From positions 1,116,001 to 1,180,000 of the forward strand of contig NZ_AP025737.1 in the NCBI RefSeq assembly GCF_023734115.1: a stretch of DNA of 64,000 nt, given 5' to 3'. This document shows, one piece after another, positions 61,038 to 64,000 of this stretch (position 1 is its first letter; every line of letters starts with the position of its first letter). Under the pieces are notes generated by a model that saw only the letters and a program-made list of their open reading frames with translations, had not been told where the DNA came from and ran no database searches. The DNA comes from Herbiconiux sp. L3-i23 (lineage in GTDB: Bacteria > Actinomycetota > Actinomycetes > Actinomycetales > Microbacteriaceae). Both the position numbers and the translations under genes were made by a program.

Positions 61038-61993
61038 CGGCCGGCCTCCGACGCCTCGACGCTCACCGCGTCGGCGGTCACTTCGAGCACCCTCGCCGTC
61101 TTCTGCCATGGGTCACCGCCGCTGCCCTCGTATTCGACCGTGAGCGGGCCGTCGTAGCCGTGACGCTCGAGGATGCCGATCGCACGGCCGAGGTCGACGG
61201 CGCCCACCGTGCCGTCGTCGGCGACGTGATGCGCCTTGACGTGCACCAGTTCGGCCCGCGCCGCGAGCGCCTCGATGCCGTCGTAGAGCGGCTCGAGGTC
61301 GACGCTCGCGAAGAGCAGCGCCGGGTCGACGGCCTCGCCGTCGGGCGTTCCGAAGAGCAGCGCCATGGCGGGCTGCATGAGCACGTCGAAGTTGCCGAGG
61401 TCGAGCAGCAGACCGCACGACTCGCGACCGACGGCGGCAAGCAGCGCGTTCATCCACACCGGATCGCTGCTCGGCCCGCCGTGGTTCTCGACGAGCAGCC
61501 GGGAGCCGCGCGAGGCGGCGTGCTCTCCGAGCCGCACGAGCGCGGCCACGAGGTGGCTCGGCGGCTCCTCGCCGTGGTGCGGGCTGAACGGCGAACCGGG
61601 GTTGACCCGCACGAACTGCGCCCCCATCGCGGCGAAGCGGTCGATCCACCGCTCCAACTCGACGATGTCGGCCGTGCGGGCATCGTCGTCGGGTTCCAGC
61701 AGGTCGCCGGTGTCGAGCGCGACGTTCACCAGCCGCACGCCCGATGCGGTCAAGGCCTCGGCGAACCGGTCGAGCTCGGGGTCGTCGAGCCCGGCGAACT
61801 GGAAGCCGACCGTCTCGATGGCGTCGACGCCGAACGCGTCGCGTGCCCGCTGCGGGAATTCGGAGAGTTCGAGCAGCTTCGGGTTGTCGAAGGTGAAGGT
61901 GCGGGACACGCCCTCGGGGTCGGTGAACGCGAAGGACACGGGGCCCAGCTGCTCACGGACGCTGTAGGACGAGACGGAGAGGGTGTTCATCAT
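61034..61993 (-). CDS. Sugar phosphate isomerase/epimerase-like TIM-barrel protein
   Basis: A 319-residue AP-endonuclease-2-type TIM barrel. Metal-site residues appear as LLVENHGG (Glu), GLLLDLGNFD (Asp), LVHVKAHHVAD (His) and the late LTVEYEGSGGDPW (Glu), the divalent-metal set of the family. SVSSYSVREQLGPVSFAFTDPEG is its opening. In glycoside 3-oxidation loci such enzymes isomerise or cleave 3-keto-sugars, and some act as deglycosidase subunits; here no small partner subunit is visible. Coupled to the GMC gene; starts at either of two adjacent Met codons. Confidence 0.88.
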   Translation of the reverse strand: MMNTLSVSSYSVREQLGPVSFAFTDPEGVSRTFTFDNPKLLELSEFPQRARDAFGVDAIETVGFQFAGLDDPELDRFAEALTASGVRLVNVALDTGDLLEPDDDARTADIVELERWIDRFAAMGAQFVRVNPGSPFSPHHGEEPPSHLVAALVRLGEHAASRGSRLLVENHGGPSSDPVWMNALLAAVGRESCGLLLDLGNFDVLMQPAMALLFGTPDGEAVDPALLFASVDLEPLYDGIEALAARAELVHVKAHHVADDGTVGAVDLGRAIGILERHGYDGPLTVEYEGSGGDPWQKTARVLEVTADAVSVEASEAGR

Positions 61994-62054
61994 GCTCCAG
62001 GTGTTGCGGTTCGGTCGGTCGGGTCGGATGCGGTTCCGCGGCGGCTGCCCGCGA

Positions 62055-63374
62055 TCACGGGACGGGCACGCGGGCGGGGGAGACGGCGCGCGTGATCTGC
62101 GCCCAGCGGGAGTCGCCTTCCCAGCCGATCTCGGGGATTCGCAGCACGGCGAGAGCGCCGAGGATTCCGAACAGGGCGAGCGTCACGTACAGGGCGGTGA
62201 AGCCGCCGACGGCGAGCAGGAACGGGGCGATGAACGGCACGAACGACTGCGGGATCGTGTTCGCCATGTTGATGATCGCGAAGTCCTTGCCCGCGTTCTC
62301 GGCGCTCGGCAGCACTCGCACGCAGAGCGCGCTGTCGATCGAGAAGAAGAGGCCGGTGCCGACCCCGAGCACGCCGACGGCGAGGTAGACGATCTCGAGC
62401 GACGGTGCGAGCGCGAGGAGCACGAGGGACCCCGCGGCGAGCACGCCGGCTGCGACGACGAACGGCTTTTGTCGGCGCAGACGGTCGGAGATCGGACCGG
62501 CGACGACGCTCGTCACCGCGAGCAGGCCGACCGAGATCAGCGAGAGCAGCAGCACGGCGCCGCCGACGGCCTCGGGCGCGATGCCGAAGCGGTCCATCAG
62601 ATAGAAGGCGTTGTAGGTGCCGCTCGCGTAGGCGCAGGTGATGAGGAAGCGCACGAGCCAGGCCCAGCCGAACGCCGGGTGCTTACGCGGGTTCAACCAG
62701 AACGACTTCAGCAGTTCGACGAGGCCGAGACCTGCCTGACCCTGCGCCGGAACATGCTGAGGGTCACGCAGCAGCGCGACCGCGAGGAGACCGAGCACGA
62801 CCGAGACGACCGCGATGACGCCCCACTGGACGAGGGGATCGGTGATCGCGCTGACCGCGGCGATGCCGAGGAGCGGCCCGAGTGCGGCGGCCAGGCCGAT
62901 GAAGCCCGACACCGTTCCGCGTCGCAGCGGCGGCACCTGATCGGCGAGCAGCGCGCTGGTCGCGGCCTGCTGGAAGTTGAACAGCGTCTGGGTGATGCTC
63001 CAGACGATGACCACCTGCCAGATCTCGGTGGTGAAGCCGAGCGCGAAGACGGCGAGGGCGCCGCCGATCGCCCCGGTCAGGATCCATGTCCGCCGGCGAC
63101 CGAACCGCGCAGCCGTGCGGTCGCTGATGCGGCCGGCGAGGGGATTCGCCACGAGGGCGAAGAGTGCGCCGACGCCGGTGATGACGCCGAACGCGGCGGC
63201 GGCTCCGTCTCCGGCGATGCGGGTGGTCTGCAGCGTGAGAAGCAGCTGCAGCGGGGTGAGCAGTGCGATCAGCGCGCCCACGTTCGACGACAGCATCACG
63301 GCGATGAGTCGGGGGAGCGGGGTGGCGGGATTGCGGGGCGATTCGTCGACGGCGGGGTCGAGGGAAACGGTCAA
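62055..63374 (-). CDS. MFS transporter
   Basis: A 439-residue 12-helix transporter from the TTG at 63374 behind GAAGGAG. MFS hallmarks are LAGRISDRTAARFGRRRTWI (loop 2-3 GRxxDR/FGRRR) and the second-half copy VVAGPISDRLRRQKPFV. Helices run throughout (SNVGALIALLTPLQLLLTL, FVPFIAPFLLAVGGFTALY). Close to the SLC45/GPH-like sugar porters by the RxxGRRRP-type loop. First gene of the operon leading to the TIM-barrel and GMC genes, so it probably imports the glycoside they process. Divergent from a TetR regulator. Confidence 0.92.
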   Translation of the reverse strand: MTVSLDPAVDESPRNPATPLPRLIAVMLSSNVGALIALLTPLQLLLTLQTTRIAGDGAAAAFGVITGVGALFALVANPLAGRISDRTAARFGRRRTWILTGAIGGALAVFALGFTTEIWQVVIVWSITQTLFNFQQAATSALLADQVPPLRRGTVSGFIGLAAALGPLLGIAAVSAITDPLVQWGVIAVVSVVLGLLAVALLRDPQHVPAQGQAGLGLVELLKSFWLNPRKHPAFGWAWLVRFLITCAYASGTYNAFYLMDRFGIAPEAVGGAVLLLSLISVGLLAVTSVVAGPISDRLRRQKPFVVAAGVLAAGSLVLLALAPSLEIVYLAVGVLGVGTGLFFSIDSALCVRVLPSAENAGKDFAIINMANTIPQSFVPFIAPFLLAVGGFTALYVTLALFGILGALAVLRIPEIGWEGDSRWAQITRAVSPARVPVP

Positions 63375-63417
63375 GACACACTCCTTCGTGCGGACTCCCG
63401 AAGTGGAAGTGGCTCTC

Positions 63418-63447
63418 ACTATGGAGTGTCACCCGTCTTGGTGTCAA
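63418..63447 (-). promoter_or_regulatory. Predicted promoter of the MFS-isomerase-oxidoreductase operon
   Basis: Minus strand TTGACA (complement of 63442-63447), 18 bases, then CATAGT (63418-63423), ~44 bases before the MFS start. The overlapping TGGTGTCAATACCA is an imperfect palindrome and GTGTCA repeats twice, so the divergent TetR protein may bind here. Confidence 0.55.
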
Positions 63448-63480
63448 TACCATCCGGGAGGCCGCTGATACCCTCGTCCC

Positions 63481-64000
63481 ATGGGTCTCCGGGCGATGAA
63501 GGTGGCGCGTACGCGCGAGCAGATCGTGAGCATCGCGCTCGATCTCTTCATCGAGCAGGGTTACGACGAGACCACCATGGAGCAGATCGCCGAGAAGGCC
63601 GAGATCGGCAACTCGACGCTCTATCGCTACTTCCCGAGCAAGGATCTGCTGATCCTCGACCGGTTCACCCAGTCGTTCGAATTCGGGCGCCTGCTGCGCG
63701 AACGTCCCGAGACCGAACCGCTCGAGGTCTCCCTCGGCGAGGTCGTGCGCGAGTCGCTGCGGGCGTCGACGCTCGACGACGAGCGCTTCGCCGAACTCCG
63801 ACGTCTCGTCGACAATGCGCCGGGACCGCGCGCGAAGCTGTGGGATCTCGTCGCCTCATCGACCCGCGACCTCGAGGATGCGCTCGCCGAGCGTCTCGAT
63901 CGCTCCCCGGGCGACCTGCTCGTCGTGATGACCGCTCGGATGCTGTTCGCCGTCTACGAGATCGCGGGCGAGAAGTGGTGGTCCGGTGACCACCACGCCT
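63481..64000 (+). CDS. TetR-family regulator, truncated by the window end
   Basis: The first 173 residues. The HTH is at ~8-55: TREQIVSIALDLFIEQGYDETTMEQIAEKAEIGNSTLYRYFPSKDLLILD, the canonical TetR_N signature. The ligand domain follows (ESLRASTLDDERFAELRRLVDNAPGPRAKLWDLVASSTRDLEDAL) and continues past base 64000. ATG start. Divergent from the MFS operon with a ~106-bp gap, so a local regulator of sugar/glycoside oxidation is likely. Confidence 0.92.
   Translation, partial: MGLRAMKVARTREQIVSIALDLFIEQGYDETTMEQIAEKAEIGNSTLYRYFPSKDLLILDRFTQSFEFGRLLRERPETEPLEVSLGEVVRESLRASTLDDERFAELRRLVDNAPGPRAKLWDLVASSTRDLEDALAERLDRSPGDLLVVMTARMLFAVYEIAGEKWWSGDHHA

Overview
The window is chromosomal DNA from a high-GC Gram-positive bacterium, most likely an actinobacterium of the Microbacteriaceae (Microbacterium-like). 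This is inferred from the strong GC bias at third codon positions, frequent GTG/TTG starts, long antisense ORF shadows, actinobacterial gene content (an iol operon with a Cgl0159-family aldolase, many carbohydrate-utilisation operons) and intergenic palindromes of the TCGATACGCTCC...CTACTCGACGACC type. No species call is possible from the window alone.

Layout. 1-6.6 kb: the 3' end of der, a small coupled gene, a divergent XRE-cupin regulator / thioredoxin-reductase-like pair sharing a 19-bp palindrome, a secreted GH16 glycosidase, a berberine-type FAD oxidoreductase, an immunity-like gene that appears frameshifted, and thioredoxin. 6.8-13.2 kb: a myo-inositol catabolic operon (iolC, Cgl0159-type aldolase, mmsA/iolA, iolB, iolD) with a good promoter and an operator-like palindrome. 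13.2-13.6 kb: an intergenic array of 14 copies of a 12-bp motif in both orientations. 13.7-31.2 kb: a glycan-use locus. GH2, LacI and GntR/UTRA regulators lie on the minus strand; a long tightly coupled plus-strand operon encodes a CUT1 sugar ABC importer (no ATPase), a Gfo/Idh/MocA dehydrogenase, a ThuA protein, a GH38 alpha-mannosidase, a GH2 beta-galactosidase and a GH36 alpha-galactosidase.

31.35-42.4 kb is an accessory island that begins at tRNA-Pro(GGG). It carries a decayed serine-recombinase tail abutting the tRNA, a ~0.95-kb stretch that looks eukaryotic (long poly-A/T tracts, stop-rich, truncating genes on both sides, so possibly an assembly chimera), several nuclease-like proteins, a helicase remnant, and a tightly overlapping three-gene cassette: a PD-(D/E)XK + N6-methyltransferase-like fusion with a degenerate motif IV, an HsdS-like specificity protein, and a protein with a classical HEPN RN-x3-H motif. 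This cassette is the best candidate for an undescribed defence-type system. The island ends with a recombinase HTH remnant and an apparently complete IS3-family element.

42.6-64 kb returns to ordinary accessory metabolism: a YwqG-like protein, ArsR/VOC pair, VanZ protein, three aldo/keto reductases, three SDRs, GyrI-like, MarR, SRPBCC, an NhaA antiporter fused to a DsbA-like domain, a GntR/YtrA regulator, small membrane proteins, a 0.7-kb palindromic repeat cluster, a DEAD-box RNA helicase with DbpA-type tail, a prenyltransferase-fold protein, and a probable sugar/glycoside-oxidation operon (MFS, TIM-barrel isomerase, GMC oxidoreductase) divergent from a TetR regulator that runs off the end.
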